64,000 bases of DNA, taken from positions 248,001-312,000 of the forward strand of contig NZ_BMXE01000002.1 of assembly GCF_014651595.1 (NCBI RefSeq). The letters are read 5' to 3'. Numbering within the stretch: the first letter of the stretch is position 1; the number at the start of each line of letters is the position of its first letter. Under the pieces are notes generated by a model. That model had not been told where the DNA came from and did not search any database. It saw only the letters and a program-made list of their open reading frames with translations. This document shows positions 26,510 to 35,329 of the stretch, piece by piece. The translations under genes were made by a program, and so were the position numbers. This DNA comes from Pseudovibrio japonicus (lineage in GTDB: Bacteria; Pseudomonadota; Alphaproteobacteria; Rhizobiales; Stappiaceae).

Positions 26510-27763
26510 TCATTTGGTCGTCACGCCAATCACTTTCTTAAGTGCCGGTTGGTTCCAAGTGGTCAGGATCAGCAGGAAGGCGAAAAGCACTGAGGCTGCC
26601 GCGATGAAGAATGGCAACTGAATGTCGATGCTCATTAATCCGCCGCCGATCAGAGCCATCACTCCTGCGGTCAAACAGAGTATGGATGTGCTGATGCCCA
26701 TTACCCAACCCTGATCTGCCTCCCCTACGCTGCCGGAGAAGAAGCCCAAGATCGTTGGGTATGTGACGCCGAAGCAGAAGAAGTAAAGGAACAAGGGGAA
26801 CATGCTCAAGATGGCCGTGGGGACGAGCGCGAATGTGAAGACGCTAAGTGCCATTATGGTCAGCATTGTGCACACAAGACGCTTGCGGCCAAAAAGACTT
26901 TGCGCAGGTTTGACCAGCAGGCCGCTGGAGATTGCGAGGGCTACACCAACGACAAGCATCGCGAAACTGCCGCCCACTTCACCGTAGCCAAACGCACTGG
27001 TCAGGTAGTTGACGACAAAGACGAAAAAGGTTTGGTTTGCGATCATGAAACAGATGAAAACGGGAAGTATTCTCATGACCAGCGGAAAGTCTTTCACGCG
27101 CACCAAGCCGCTGTAAAGATCCTTGGCATGAAACCTGAATGGCTCCCGGTCTTCGCGTACATCATGATAGAAGAACGCAACCAGCCCCATGGCGATGAGC
27201 ACCAGAACGACCGTTGCATAAAATGGTAGCGTAAAGCTCGCGTAGTGGCCGATGAACTGCTGGCCAGACAGGGCCGCCCCGATAATTGGTCCGCCGACAA
27301 GGCCGAAGCTGACGCCCAAGATGATGTAGCCCATATTGCGGTCACGGTCGATTTCGTTTTCGCTGGCGTCAACCATCGCTGCCTGTGCAACAGCCTGATT
27401 TCCGGCAGAAAAGCCCGTGATCATACGGCCCAGGATCAACAACCACAGACTGCCAACATAAAGCGAGATGATGGTGATGGTGTAGCCGATCAATGCGCCT
27501 GCCAGACAGATCTGAAGTGCAAATTTTCGGCCAATGCTGTCTGACGCCTTTGAGAGGTAGATAACCCCTACAAACCACGCGAGAAAGAATAGCCCTATGA
27601 CGAGGCCATAGTTGACATGGCGGATTGAATCGGGGGTATCGAAGGCCAGGAAGTTGGTCGTGGGGTCCATGATCAAGACATTGACGATCGGGAAAACCAG
27701 TCCCTGGCTGATCAGGTCAACAAAGACCACAAACAACAACGCTACCTTGGCCATAAAAGACAT
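26510..27763 (-). CDS. major facilitator superfamily transporter (TetA-like)
   Basis: A 417-residue polytopic protein with about twelve spans. The loop motif YLSKASDSIGRKFALQ (about 68-83) is the MFS motif A variant. LILGRMITGFSAGNQAVAQA (about 106-125) matches drug/H+ antiporters of the TetA class, and LGVSFGLVGGPIIGAAL is the motif C region. Likely an inner-membrane proton-coupled exporter; the substrate is unknown. ATG at 27763 has AGGAG eight bases upstream. The frame stays open to 27928, but those codons are not family-like. Confidence 0.85.
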   Translation of the reverse strand: MSFMAKVALLFVVFVDLISQGLVFPIVNVLIMDPTTNFLAFDTPDSIRHVNYGLVIGLFFLAWFVGVIYLSKASDSIGRKFALQICLAGALIGYTITIISLYVGSLWLLILGRMITGFSAGNQAVAQAAMVDASENEIDRDRNMGYIILGVSFGLVGGPIIGAALSGQQFIGHYASFTLPFYATVVLVLIAMGLVAFFYHDVREDREPFRFHAKDLYSGLVRVKDFPLVMRILPVFICFMIANQTFFVFVVNYLTSAFGYGEVGGSFAMLVVGVALAISSGLLVKPAQSLFGRKRLVCTMLTIMALSVFTFALVPTAILSMFPLFLYFFCFGVTYPTILGFFSGSVGEADQGWVMGISTSILCLTAGVMALIGGGLMSIDIQLPFFIAAASVLFAFLLILTTWNQPALKKVIGVTTK

Positions 27764-28295
27764 GAAGTAACTCCTGATAAGCTTGGTGACGAGTCCAAGC
27801 TTGTATAAGGCATTGCGGCTTGCTGCGTGCCAACTGGACTGCCTACCCATGCCGAGTAAGGTGGCGGGTATGTCGTGGTGCGCCTCAATAGAGCCCGCAT
27901 TGGCAAGGTGTGCCGGAACGCCATGCAAGAGAGCAAGACCACTCCATTATACGGAGCGGGCCCCTCATTCCATCTCCAACAAATCAGAAGATTATCGATG
28001 CTATCATATCAAAATTGGCAGTGTTTTAATCAAGTTGACCGGCAGGCGAACAGCATACGCGTCATCCTGTCTCGGCATATACTGGGCAGGCGACATTTGT
28101 TGTTTGCGGCGGATAGAATGGGCTTTAGGCGAAAAGATGCACGCAAATTTAAGGCTTTAGGCCTTCAAATCGGGTAGATCAGTGCCATAAAACTTGACGA
28201 TTTCGCAATTTCACTCTTAATTGCCCTTTTAATAGCAAAATTGCTGCTTAAATCTCTCGTAGCGGGAGAAAAGCAACAAAAGGAAGCCTTTGCAG
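27764..28295. other. 530-base region with no supported gene
   Basis: The divergent gap between the MFS transporter and yciB. Frames of 60-125 codons exist on both strands, but none has a credible start, codon use or family match. A short AAGGC/GCCTT hairpin lies at 28151-28165. An A/T-rich stretch at 28190-28260 probably includes the yciB promoter. A small RNA cannot be excluded. Confidence 0.35.
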
Positions 28296-28934
28296 ATGAA
28301 TTCAGAACGCTCTACGCAAACCACTGAGCGCCAAGAACCTACGCCACTTTTAAAGCTGGCTCTAGAGCTCGGTCCATTGGGCGTTTTCTTCATCGCCAAT
28401 TCCAGAGGCGAACAGCTTGCCGAGATGTTTCCGACACTGGGAGCACTTGGTCAGCCGATCTTTATTGCGACCGCTGCCTTTATGGTGGCGATCTCCATCT
28501 CCCTCACAGTTTCCTACGTGATGACCCGTCATCTGCCTGTGATGCCGCTGGTTTCCGGCGTGGTGGTGCTCGTGTTCGGCGCGCTGACCCTGTACTTGCA
28601 GGATGAGCTGTTCATCAAACTCAAGCCAACCATTGTGAACACCCTGTTCGGGTCGATTCTGCTGGGCGGGTTGTTCTTCGGTAAGTCGTTGCTGGGATAC
28701 GTGTTTGACAGTGCCTTCAAGCTGGACGCAGAAGGCTGGCGCAAGCTGACTATGCGTTGGGGCCTGTTCTTCTTTGTGTTGGCGCTGATCAATGAGATTG
28801 TCTGGCGTAACTTCTCGACCGACTTCTGGGTGGACTTCAAGGTCTTCGGGTTTATGCCGATCACCATGGTCTTCACCATGATGCAGCTTCCGCTGATCCA
28901 GAAGCACAGCCTTGAGAGCGAAGAGAAGAGCTAA
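28296..28934 (+). CDS. yciB: YciB/IspZ inner-membrane septation protein
   Basis: A 212-residue protein with five to six hydrophobic spans. Family segments are [17 protein letters not shown] (about 20-36), [16 protein letters not shown] and [20 protein letters not shown]. YciB is linked to cell-envelope synthesis and division. ATG at 28296 has AGGAAG nine bases upstream. It is often next to ftsY in Rhizobiales; here it is about 28 kb away. It ends at a strong terminator. Confidence 0.88.
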   Translation: MNSERSTQTTERQEPTPLLKLALELGPLGVFFIANSRGEQLAEMFPTLGALGQPIFIATAAFMVAISISLTVSYVMTRHLPVMPLVSGVVVLVFGALTLYLQDELFIKLKPTIVNTLFGSILLGGLFFGKSLLGYVFDSAFKLDAEGWRKLTMRWGLFFFVLALINEIVWRNFSTDFWVDFKVFGFMPITMVFTMMQLPLIQKHSLESEEKS

Positions 28935-28968
28935 AGCTCTCTCACTTCTACAGAATGCAGACAAAACG

Positions 28969-28992
28969 AAAGCGCGGTTTGGGCCGCGCTTT
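28969..28992. terminator. bidirectional intrinsic terminator after yciB
   Basis: AAAGCGCGG/CCGCGCTTT forms a 9-bp stem with a six-base loop. The right side continues TTGTGTTTT; the left side is A-rich. It separates convergent yciB and regA. Confidence 0.9.
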
Positions 28993-29019
28993 TTGTGTTT
29001 TATAGCAGTGTTTTCCGGA

Positions 29020-29565
29020 TTAGCGCGGTGCGCGCTTTGCCAGGATGCGCTGCAGCGTTCTGCGGTGCATGTTCAGGCGACGAGCGGTCTCTGAAACGTT
29101 GCGATCACACAGTTCGTAGACGCGCTGGATATGCTCCCAACGGACGCGGTCAGCGGACATTGGATTTTCTGGTGGTGGAGCCTTATCGTTTGGACGGCGG
29201 GTCAGCGCTGCCAGAATATCATCTGCATCAGCAGGCTTTGCGAGGTAGTCAATCGCGCCAAGCTTTACGGCGGTCACAGCGGTTGCGATGTTGCCATAGC
29301 CGGTCAGGATGATTGCGCGCGCGTCCGGCTTCTTCATACGGATGGCTTCAACCACGTCCAGACCGCTGCCATCTTCAAGGCGCATGTCTACGACAGCATA
29401 ATCAGGTGCCTGTGCTGCAACTTTACTCAGCGCTTCTCTTACGCCATCTGCGGTTTCCGTCTGGAAACCCCGTTTCTGCATCGCACGTTCCAAGCGCTGC
29501 TGGAATGCACGATCGTCATCAACGATTAGAAGGCGTCCAAGAGGTGCAACTTCTGGTTCTGTCAT
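29020..29565 (-). CDS. regA: redox response regulator RegA/ActR/PrrA
   Basis: A 181-residue regulator. The receiver has the acidic pocket LLIVDDD (about 12-18) and phospho-acceptor Asp60 in VVDMRLED. The C-terminal Fis-type helix-turn-helix (about 140-178) contains CDRNVSETARRLNMHRRTLQ, which is nearly invariant in RegA homologs. A proline linker, APPPENP, joins them, as in the family. It controls respiratory, carbon and nitrogen genes in response to redox. It lies downstream of its kinase on the same strand. Confidence 0.95.
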   Translation of the reverse strand: MTEPEVAPLGRLLIVDDDRAFQQRLERAMQKRGFQTETADGVREALSKVAAQAPDYAVVDMRLEDGSGLDVVEAIRMKKPDARAIILTGYGNIATAVTAVKLGAIDYLAKPADADDILAALTRRPNDKAPPPENPMSADRVRWEHIQRVYELCDRNVSETARRLNMHRRTLQRILAKRAPR

Positions 29566-29696
29566 TTTGCAGGTCCGATTAATCTACGGTATTCACAGGT
29601 CACTTTAGTATATTTTTCGTTTAAGGGAAGTTCCCAACAGCCTTTATAGCCAGATTTCGCTAAAGTATTTTTACTAGGATACCTAGAGATTTACTC

Positions 29697-31052
29697 TCAG
29701 GTTTCTGGAGTTTGCGCTCCCTGATCCATAGTTTCACGTGGCCAGCGAATATGAACCAGTGCTCCGTGGTCTGGATCTTTTCGATTATGAAAATTCACCT
29801 TTCCGCCAGATCGTTCCAACAATGTTTTGGCAATAAAGAAGCCTAGACCCAGCCCGCCGCCTGACTGGCGGTCCTTTTCGTCTTCAAATTCTTCCGCTCC
29901 ATCCTCCGAGATTGCAGGTGCAGAGCGCTTGGAAACATAGGGTTCACCCATCCTTGCAAGCACGTCTGGCGCGAAGCCCGGACCGTCATCCAAAATAAAG
30001 ATTTCGACTGATTTGTCGTCCCACTTTGCTTCGAAAAGAACGGTGGTTTCCGCGAAATCAACTGCGTTTTCAACGAGATTGCCAAGGCCGTAGCTGATAG
30101 CCGCGTCACGGACGCCAACGGGCTCTGGTCCGGTGCCTTCTGCCTTGACCTTGATGTCGATGCCGAGGCCCCGGTGAGGGTCGGAGACGTCTGACAGGAG
30201 GAGCGAGATCGGCATGCGCTGGAATACCTGATCGGCATCACTGGAGAGGCTGGTCAACTTCTTGAGGATCTCACGGCAGCGTGCCGCCTGAGAATAAACC
30301 AGCTCAGCATCTTCACGCAATGGGTCACCCTTCTCAAACTCCGTGGAGAGCTCTTTTGCGGTCAGATAGATGGTGCCCAGCGGTGTCCCTAGTTCGTGCG
30401 CAGCGGCTGTTGCCAGGCCGTCCAGCGCCGACAGGTGCTTCTGGTGGGCCAGAACCATGTCACTGGCTGCCAGTGCATTGGAGAGCTGGCGAGCCTCCTC
30501 TGCGATGCGCAGGGAATATGTTGCCATGAAGAACATGGAGCACATGAGCGAGAACCAGACACCAACGAGGTACAGAGGCGGCAGATCAATCTGCGTGCCG
30601 TCATACCACGGCAGCGGCATGTGGAAGGCAGTGAGCAGTGTGACGACTGCTCCGGCAAGTGCACCGAGGATGATGGTATTGCGGGCAGACAGCGCGGTTG
30701 CGGAGACAACAACAGGAGCGAGAATGAGAAAACAGAACGGGTTGCCCAACCCACCAGTGAGGTAGAACAGACCACCTAACTGGATGATATCGTAAGCCAA
30801 TTGGGTGGCAGCTGCATTTTTGGAAATGCGCGTACTTGATGGCCAGCGGATTTTCAGGATGACATTGAGCCAGGCTGATGCAGCAACGAGAACATAGCCG
30901 TAGCCAATGGGCAGCGGGAAGTCGAGCAGATAGTGCACCACAAGTAGAGAGACAGTTTGCCCAACGACTGCCAACCAGCGCAGGCGCACAAGCGTATCCA
31001 GCTTGATCTGCGGGTCCAACAGACGCGACTGTCCGTCCGGTGTACTTATCAT
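29697..31052 (-). CDS. regB: redox sensor histidine kinase RegB/ActS/PrrB
   Basis: A 451-residue membrane kinase. Six spans occupy about residues 25-180. The quinone-sensing GGLGNPF motif is at 100-106. The H-box AAAHELGTPLG carries His219, and the redox cysteine is in RCREIL (C259). The ATPase domain includes NLVENAVDFA, DDGPGFAPDV and GGLGLGFFIA. These are the defining RegB features. An acidic insert (EDGAEEFEDEKD) lies before the G2 box. It is separated from regA by 131 bases. Confidence 0.95.
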   Translation of the reverse strand: MISTPDGQSRLLDPQIKLDTLVRLRWLAVVGQTVSLLVVHYLLDFPLPIGYGYVLVAASAWLNVILKIRWPSSTRISKNAAATQLAYDIIQLGGLFYLTGGLGNPFCFLILAPVVVSATALSARNTIILGALAGAVVTLLTAFHMPLPWYDGTQIDLPPLYLVGVWFSLMCSMFFMATYSLRIAEEARQLSNALAASDMVLAHQKHLSALDGLATAAAHELGTPLGTIYLTAKELSTEFEKGDPLREDAELVYSQAARCREILKKLTSLSSDADQVFQRMPISLLLSDVSDPHRGLGIDIKVKAEGTGPEPVGVRDAAISYGLGNLVENAVDFAETTVLFEAKWDDKSVEIFILDDGPGFAPDVLARMGEPYVSKRSAPAISEDGAEEFEDEKDRQSGGGLGLGFFIAKTLLERSGGKVNFHNRKDPDHGALVHIRWPRETMDQGAQTPET

Positions 31053-31283
31053 TTATTCTCGCTCCAATAGGTCATAAAGGCCCTTCATAAATCACAGGTG
31101 ATCCACTTGCCAATGGGTTATAAGGCAGAACTGCCCTGTTTTGAGGCTGAAATGTTAGCATAGCCTTGTATCCGCCTTTGCGGCATGTTAGCCACCATTT
31201 AGTTGCGCAGGTACGGCAAACATACGCTCGTGAGTGACAGTGTGTTGTACCAGTGATTTTTATTGCGACACGGGAAAAACGAT

Positions 31284-31799
31284 ATGAGTGAAGCTAATAC
31301 TGCCGGTGCACAGGGTGAACAGGGTGAAGCAGCTGCTCCAGGCATGAACATCCTGGCTCAGTACATTAAAGATCTGTCTTTCGAAAACCCTAATTCTCCG
31401 AAGTCTCTGCAGCCGGGTGAACAGCCTAAGCTGGACATCAACGTAAACGTTGGTGCGACTCCAATTGACGAGAACCAGTTCGAAGTCATTATCACGCTGA
31501 ACGCAAAAGCGAACACTGCCGAGCAGGTTCTGTTTGCTGTTGAACTCGTTTACGGTGGCGTTTTCCAGATCACTGGTGTTCCTCAGGAGCATATGCATCC
31601 GTTCATTCTCATAGAATGCCCACGCATGCTGTTCCCGTTTGCACGTAACATTCTTGCAGATACCACACGCAATGGCGGCTTCCCTCCACTGCTGCTGGAC
31701 CCAATCGATTTTGCGGCTCTGTACCGTCAGAACCTTGCTCAGGCAGCTCAGTCTCAGCAGGCTGCTCCTGCAGACAACGGCGAAGCAAAGCTCAACTAA
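31284..31799 (+). CDS. secB: protein-export chaperone SecB
   Basis: SecB keeps secretory precursors unfolded and hands them to SecA. The 171-residue product has the core YIKDLSFENPNSPKSL, LVYGGVFQITGVPQEHMHPF and ECPRMLFPFARNI, then DPIDFAALY. A Gly/Ala/Gln-rich N-terminus and tail are typical of alphaproteobacteria. ATG at 31284. It ends at a clear terminator. Confidence 0.96.
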   Translation: MSEANTAGAQGEQGEAAAPGMNILAQYIKDLSFENPNSPKSLQPGEQPKLDINVNVGATPIDENQFEVIITLNAKANTAEQVLFAVELVYGGVFQITGVPQEHMHPFILIECPRMLFPFARNILADTTRNGGFPPLLLDPIDFAALYRQNLAQAAQSQQAAPADNGEAKLN

Positions 31800-31822
31800 G
31801 GCTTTCTTCCGGGACTTTTTTG

Positions 31823-31855
31823 AAGCCACGCTGGGTTCCAGTGTGGCTTTTATTT
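31823..31855 (+). terminator. intrinsic terminator of secB
   Basis: AAGCCACGCTGG and CCAGTGTGGCTT pair over 12 positions with one G-U, with a three-base loop, followed by TTATTTT. Confidence 0.88.
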
Positions 31856-31945
31856 TGCCTGCAATTCGATAGTTCGATCTAGGAAGATGTTTATGTTCGC
31901 CACCTAGGATAGCCGCAGCTAACGGATAGAGGCCTTTTGAGACTT

Positions 31946-32395
31946 ATGACGCGGCATCCAAGATTTCAGAAGATCATTGGTCAACTGGGCGTTGCCGCCC
32001 TTTTGATAATACCTGTCAGCGCCCTTGCACAGGAGCCGGATATTGCCGGACCTGAGGACTGGCACGCCTACAGCTATTCTGCCGAGCAGATCACCGGCAA
32101 CATCATTCTGGCTCCCGGCGCCATTGAGATGGGTGATGCGGGTGTTCTCACCATTGCAGGTGTTGAAGGGTATACCCCAAACCTCTTTACCTTCTCCGGC
32201 GCATCCTCTCTCGACCTACCCGAAGGCAAGCACTTTTGTGAGGATGGCGTTGATTCCGGCTACATGATTATTGACCGCTCGCAGGAAGACTTTCTTGTGA
32301 TTGACGTATTTGGCGGAGATGAGCCACCAGTTGCTGGCAGAAGCGTTGATCAGCAACCCGGGTTCTGCGGGTCGTTTACCTACAACAAGTCATAG
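31946..32395 (+). CDS. secreted hypothetical protein, paralog 1
   Basis: About 149 residues with a signal peptide (hydrophobic core VAALLIIPVSALA). The mature domain has two cysteines and the shared pattern W-x-A-x-S, ITGNIILAP, PNLFTFSGA, IDVFGGDEPP and a terminal FCGSFTYN. The cysteines could form a periplasmic disulfide. A TTG nine bases upstream is an alternative start with GAGG closer by. I do not recognise a family. The next gene is a paralog 10 bases downstream. Confidence 0.6.
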   Translation: MTRHPRFQKIIGQLGVAALLIIPVSALAQEPDIAGPEDWHAYSYSAEQITGNIILAPGAIEMGDAGVLTIAGVEGYTPNLFTFSGASSLDLPEGKHFCEDGVDSGYMIIDRSQEDFLVIDVFGGDEPPVAGRSVDQQPGFCGSFTYNKS

Positions 32396-32405
32396 GGGCG
32401 GATGC

Positions 32406-32858
32406 ATGGCGCGTTTCACGATGAACTCTGGCCTGACCTCTGTGTTTATGGGGGCCCTGCTCCTTTCCACTCTACCTGTCTCTGCCTCATCAATAGATGC
32501 AGCAAATGAGACTGGTGAACGGTGGGAGGCTTTCAGCACCACAGCGCAAAGCATCACAGGCGATATCATTGTCACTCCGACATCTATCACCATGGCCAGT
32601 GGAAGTGTTTTGCAGATCGAACCATTTCCCGGTGACGTTCCCAATCTCTATCGTTTTACGGGGGCCGAGCACCTCAGGCTGATCCGTGACAACACGCTTT
32701 GTGGACCAGACACGACAGACGGCTATCTTGTTCTGGTTTCTCCCGGTGACAACATGCTCGAGATTGACGTTTTTGACGGCGATCCGCCACCGGGAAGCGT
32801 GGACAACATGCATAGCGCGCCAAACTTCTGCGCTTCTTACATCTACGACAGACCCTGA
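32406..32858 (+). CDS. secreted hypothetical protein, paralog 2
   Basis: A 150-residue protein with a signal peptide ending about SVFMGALLLSTLPVSASS. It aligns along its length with the preceding gene: WEAFSTTAQSITGDIIVTP, PNLYRFTGAEHL, IDVFDGDPPPGS and FCASYIYD. Both conserved cysteines are retained. GGGGCGG precedes the ATG. The two are probably co-transcribed and derive from tandem duplication. Function unknown. Confidence 0.6.
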   Translation: MARFTMNSGLTSVFMGALLLSTLPVSASSIDAANETGERWEAFSTTAQSITGDIIVTPTSITMASGSVLQIEPFPGDVPNLYRFTGAEHLRLIRDNTLCGPDTTDGYLVLVSPGDNMLEIDVFDGDPPPGSVDNMHSAPNFCASYIYDRP

Positions 32859-33094
32859 TAGACGCAGCCCTGATTTTGCTGCGCGCTCCTTTCCAGTGTT
32901 TACGATTGGCTCATTCTGGTGTTCACTGGCTGCGCTGCCCTAACGACATGGCGTAGGGGCGTTGCCAATGGAGCGGACTAAGCTCTGCATCATGAGCCTT
33001 TGTTCAACTTTGGCCCCTCGTTTCAACTGGTCCTTAATTGCTCTCGGGAAATGCACATTGGCTTTTCTCTTCTGTTGAGACCGCGGATTTTCTG

Positions 33095-33886
33095 ATGTCT
33101 GAGAACGCTTACGCACTGGAAGTTTGCTATAATCTGCGTGGTGGAAACCGGGCGTTGCTGCTTGATGCCTTTGCCAATGTGCGCAAGGAGGACTTCCTGT
33201 TCCCTCCCCCGTGGTATGTTGCCATCACGACCCCCGGATATGGGCGCAGAGCTGTTTTGCGGGACCCCGCTGAGCTTTATCAGGACATGCTGGTTGAGCT
33301 GGTGCCTGAGGACCGTATCAATACCGGGCAACCGTCTCTTTGGGCGCAGATCTTCAACTGGTCAGACCTTAAGCCGGGCATGACGGTCTATGAATCCGGC
33401 TCTGGCCTTGGTTATTTCACGGCAATCATCGCGCATATTGTTGGGCCTCAGGGCACTGTTTATTTTGATGAGCCCCACGAAAAGCTGCGGGATCAATGCC
33501 GCAAGAACTTGCAGGGCCTCGCGAATGTGCATGCAAAGTATCCCGGCACATCGCTGGACCGGACCTATCTTTGTTACGGCACCACCACCATTCCTGCCGA
33601 ACTTTACCGCAACACCAAGATGCGCGGGCAGATCGTGTTTCCCTTCACCGACAGCTGGGGGCACGGCTATTTTGTGATCCTGAAGCGGAAGAAGAAGTCC
33701 TGTGACCTTAAGGTTGGTTCACCCTGTTCGTTTGTTACCAGCCGAGACTACAAGAACAGCGCCTTTGCCAATGAACTGGCCGATCTTCATGACATGACGA
33801 TCGACAACAGATTCGTTGAGCAAGCGCTGGATAATACCGAGCTGGATGTCGCGAAAATGATCGATCTGGCGCTTGAGGCTTCGTAA
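33095..33886 (+). CDS. protein-L-isoaspartate methyltransferase-like protein
   Basis: A 263-residue protein with a PCMT-like SAM domain. LKPGMTVYESGSGLGYFTAIIAHIVG (about 92-117; key residues E-x-G-x-G-x-G) is motif I, and QGTVYFDE is motif II. The upstream PAELYQDMLVELV region resembles PCMT substrate-binding sequence. The usual GTG-type isoaspartate-binding loop is not evident, so isoaspartate repair is uncertain. The region after residue 190 is unlike typical PCMT. Start at 33095 is a best guess; the ribosome-binding site is weak. Confidence 0.6.
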   Translation: MSENAYALEVCYNLRGGNRALLLDAFANVRKEDFLFPPPWYVAITTPGYGRRAVLRDPAELYQDMLVELVPEDRINTGQPSLWAQIFNWSDLKPGMTVYESGSGLGYFTAIIAHIVGPQGTVYFDEPHEKLRDQCRKNLQGLANVHAKYPGTSLDRTYLCYGTTTIPAELYRNTKMRGQIVFPFTDSWGHGYFVILKRKKKSCDLKVGSPCSFVTSRDYKNSAFANELADLHDMTIDNRFVEQALDNTELDVAKMIDLALEAS

Positions 33887-34003
33887 TACTCCACACCTCT
33901 ATGTCGCAGGGGAATCCGGCTTGCCAAACACCAGATGGCTCTATAAGCTCATTGATGTTGCGCATGAGCGTAACTCCCGAAACGTAACCAAAGGAGGTGT
34001 TTG

Positions 34004-34045
34004 ATGATTGTGATTAAGGTGCCTCAGGCAGGTTCGTTTAAATAG
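34004..34045 (+). CDS. candidate 13-residue leader peptide upstream of rsgA
   Basis: AAAGGAGGTG, an almost perfect Shine-Dalgarno, lies five bases before an ATG encoding MIVIKVPQAGSFK and a TAG stop. Ten bases inside it (34024-34033) form one arm of a stem closing at 34058-34067. A tiny frame with so strong a ribosome-binding site is unlikely to be chance, but translation is not shown. Confidence 0.45.
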   Translation: MIVIKVPQAGSFK

Positions 34046-34081
34046 GCAATACGCCTTACCTGCCTGACCCACTTTGGGGTC
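34024..34081 (+). promoter_or_regulatory. stem-loops in the rsgA leader
   Basis: TCAGGCAGGT (34024-34033) and ACCTGCCTGA (34058-34067) are perfect 10-base arms. GACCC (34066-34070) and GGGTC (34077-34081) form a second hairpin that shares two bases with the first, so the two compete slightly. Ribosomes on the leader frame would cover the first arm. An attenuation-like switch is possible, though no T-run is present. Confidence 0.45.
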
Positions 34082-34134
34082 CATATGCGTTGGCTATGGC
34101 GACCCTTTGGTGCTGTTCTATTTCAGGCAGATAA

Positions 34135-35175
34135 ATGTCCAATAAATTGATTGAGCTGGGTTGGTCAGCTCACTTTATGATGCAGCTTTCTGATGACGAG
34201 CTGCAAACCCTTCCTGTTGCGCGCATCACGCAGGTTCACCGAACCCAGATGATTGCCATCTGCGACGAGGGAGAGATCTCCTTAAGCGTACCGGGCCACG
34301 GCTCCACCGGCAATTATGCGGTTGGGGACTGGGTTGTCTATGACGCTCATTTTCAGGTTACGCGCCTTCTGGACCGGCTGACGCTCGTGGAACGACGGGC
34401 TGCAGGCGAAGACGTGCGTGCGCAGCTGATTGCCGCGAATCTGGATGTGCTGTTCATTACCACCTCCTGCAACAAAGACTTCAACATTGCACGCCTTGAG
34501 CGGTATCTGGCCGTTGCACAGCAAGCGGGCATTCAGCCCGTTGTTTTGCTGACAAAGGCTGATCTGGTGGAGAATACGCGCGATTTTGAGATGCAGGTGC
34601 AGCAGGTTGATCCGCTGTTGCCAGTGATTGCGCTTGATACCCGCGACCGGTTTCAGATCATGCCACTGTTCGATTGGTGGAAGGCTGGGCAAACAGCAGC
34701 GCTTGTCGGGTCCTCCGGTGTTGGAAAGTCCACCATCCTCAATAGCTTGAGCGGGTCTGAGGCCAGAACAGCCGGTATCCGCGAGGATGATGCCAAAGGG
34801 CGCCATACCACGACGGCACGGTGTCTTTACCCCATTGGAGAAGGCCGTTGGCTTATGGATACGCCGGGCATGCGTGCCTTGCGTCTTTATGATGTTGCCG
34901 ATGGCGTCTCCGCCGTGTTCCAGGATCTGGTTGATCTTGCCGAAGACTGTCGGTTTTCCGATTGCAGCCACGAGACAGAGCCGGGCTGCGCCATTCAGGC
35001 AGCGATCGAGGCCGGTGATCTGGACGCCGCGCGGTTGAAACGCTGGAAGAAGCTGGAACGGGAAGAGCAATACAACAGCGAAACCGTGGCGCAGTCGCGG
35101 TCTCGCGCAAAAAACTTCACGAAAATGGTCCGGCGCGTACAAAACGAAAGCCGCCTAATCAACGGCAAGACCTAA
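34135..35175 (+). CDS. rsgA: ribosome small-subunit-dependent GTPase A (RsgA/YjeQ)
   Basis: RsgA is a circularly permuted GTPase that assists late 30S maturation. The 346-residue product has an N-terminal OB fold. The permuted motifs are TKAD (140-143, G4), GSSGVGKST (192-200, G1) and DTPGMR (about 242, G3). The zinc module is CRFSDCSHETEPGC. The C-terminal helix carries the typical KKLEREEQ. Start is ATG at 34135. A candidate leader peptide lies 90 bases upstream. Confidence 0.93.
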   Translation: MSNKLIELGWSAHFMMQLSDDELQTLPVARITQVHRTQMIAICDEGEISLSVPGHGSTGNYAVGDWVVYDAHFQVTRLLDRLTLVERRAAGEDVRAQLIAANLDVLFITTSCNKDFNIARLERYLAVAQQAGIQPVVLLTKADLVENTRDFEMQVQQVDPLLPVIALDTRDRFQIMPLFDWWKAGQTAALVGSSGVGKSTILNSLSGSEARTAGIREDDAKGRHTTTARCLYPIGEGRWLMDTPGMRALRLYDVADGVSAVFQDLVDLAEDCRFSDCSHETEPGCAIQAAIEAGDLDAARLKRWKKLEREEQYNSETVAQSRSRAKNFTKMVRRVQNESRLINGKT

Positions 35176-35186
35176 AACACCTTTAC

Positions 35187-35214
35187 TGCGCTCCCGCTGC
35201 TTGGTGGGAGCGCA
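35187..35214 (+). terminator. hairpin after rsgA
   Basis: TGCGCTCCC/GGGAGCGCA forms a 9-bp stem with a ten-base loop shortly after the stop. No T-run follows, so termination would be weak or Rho-aided. Confidence 0.45.
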
Positions 35215-35329
35215 ATAAGGAGCGTTCTAGGTAGCTATTGTGGAAGTACCCTCCCCCTTGAAAGTTGTTCTTGACTTCAGCTTAAGTTGAAGATGCAGAA
35301 GGAGAATATTGGGAAGTTCGGGGAGTGAC

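Noticed and set aside
27783-28160. A 125-codon frame in the gap before yciB
   Set aside because: No ribosome-binding site, erratic composition, and it overlaps the probable upstream region of the MFS gene.
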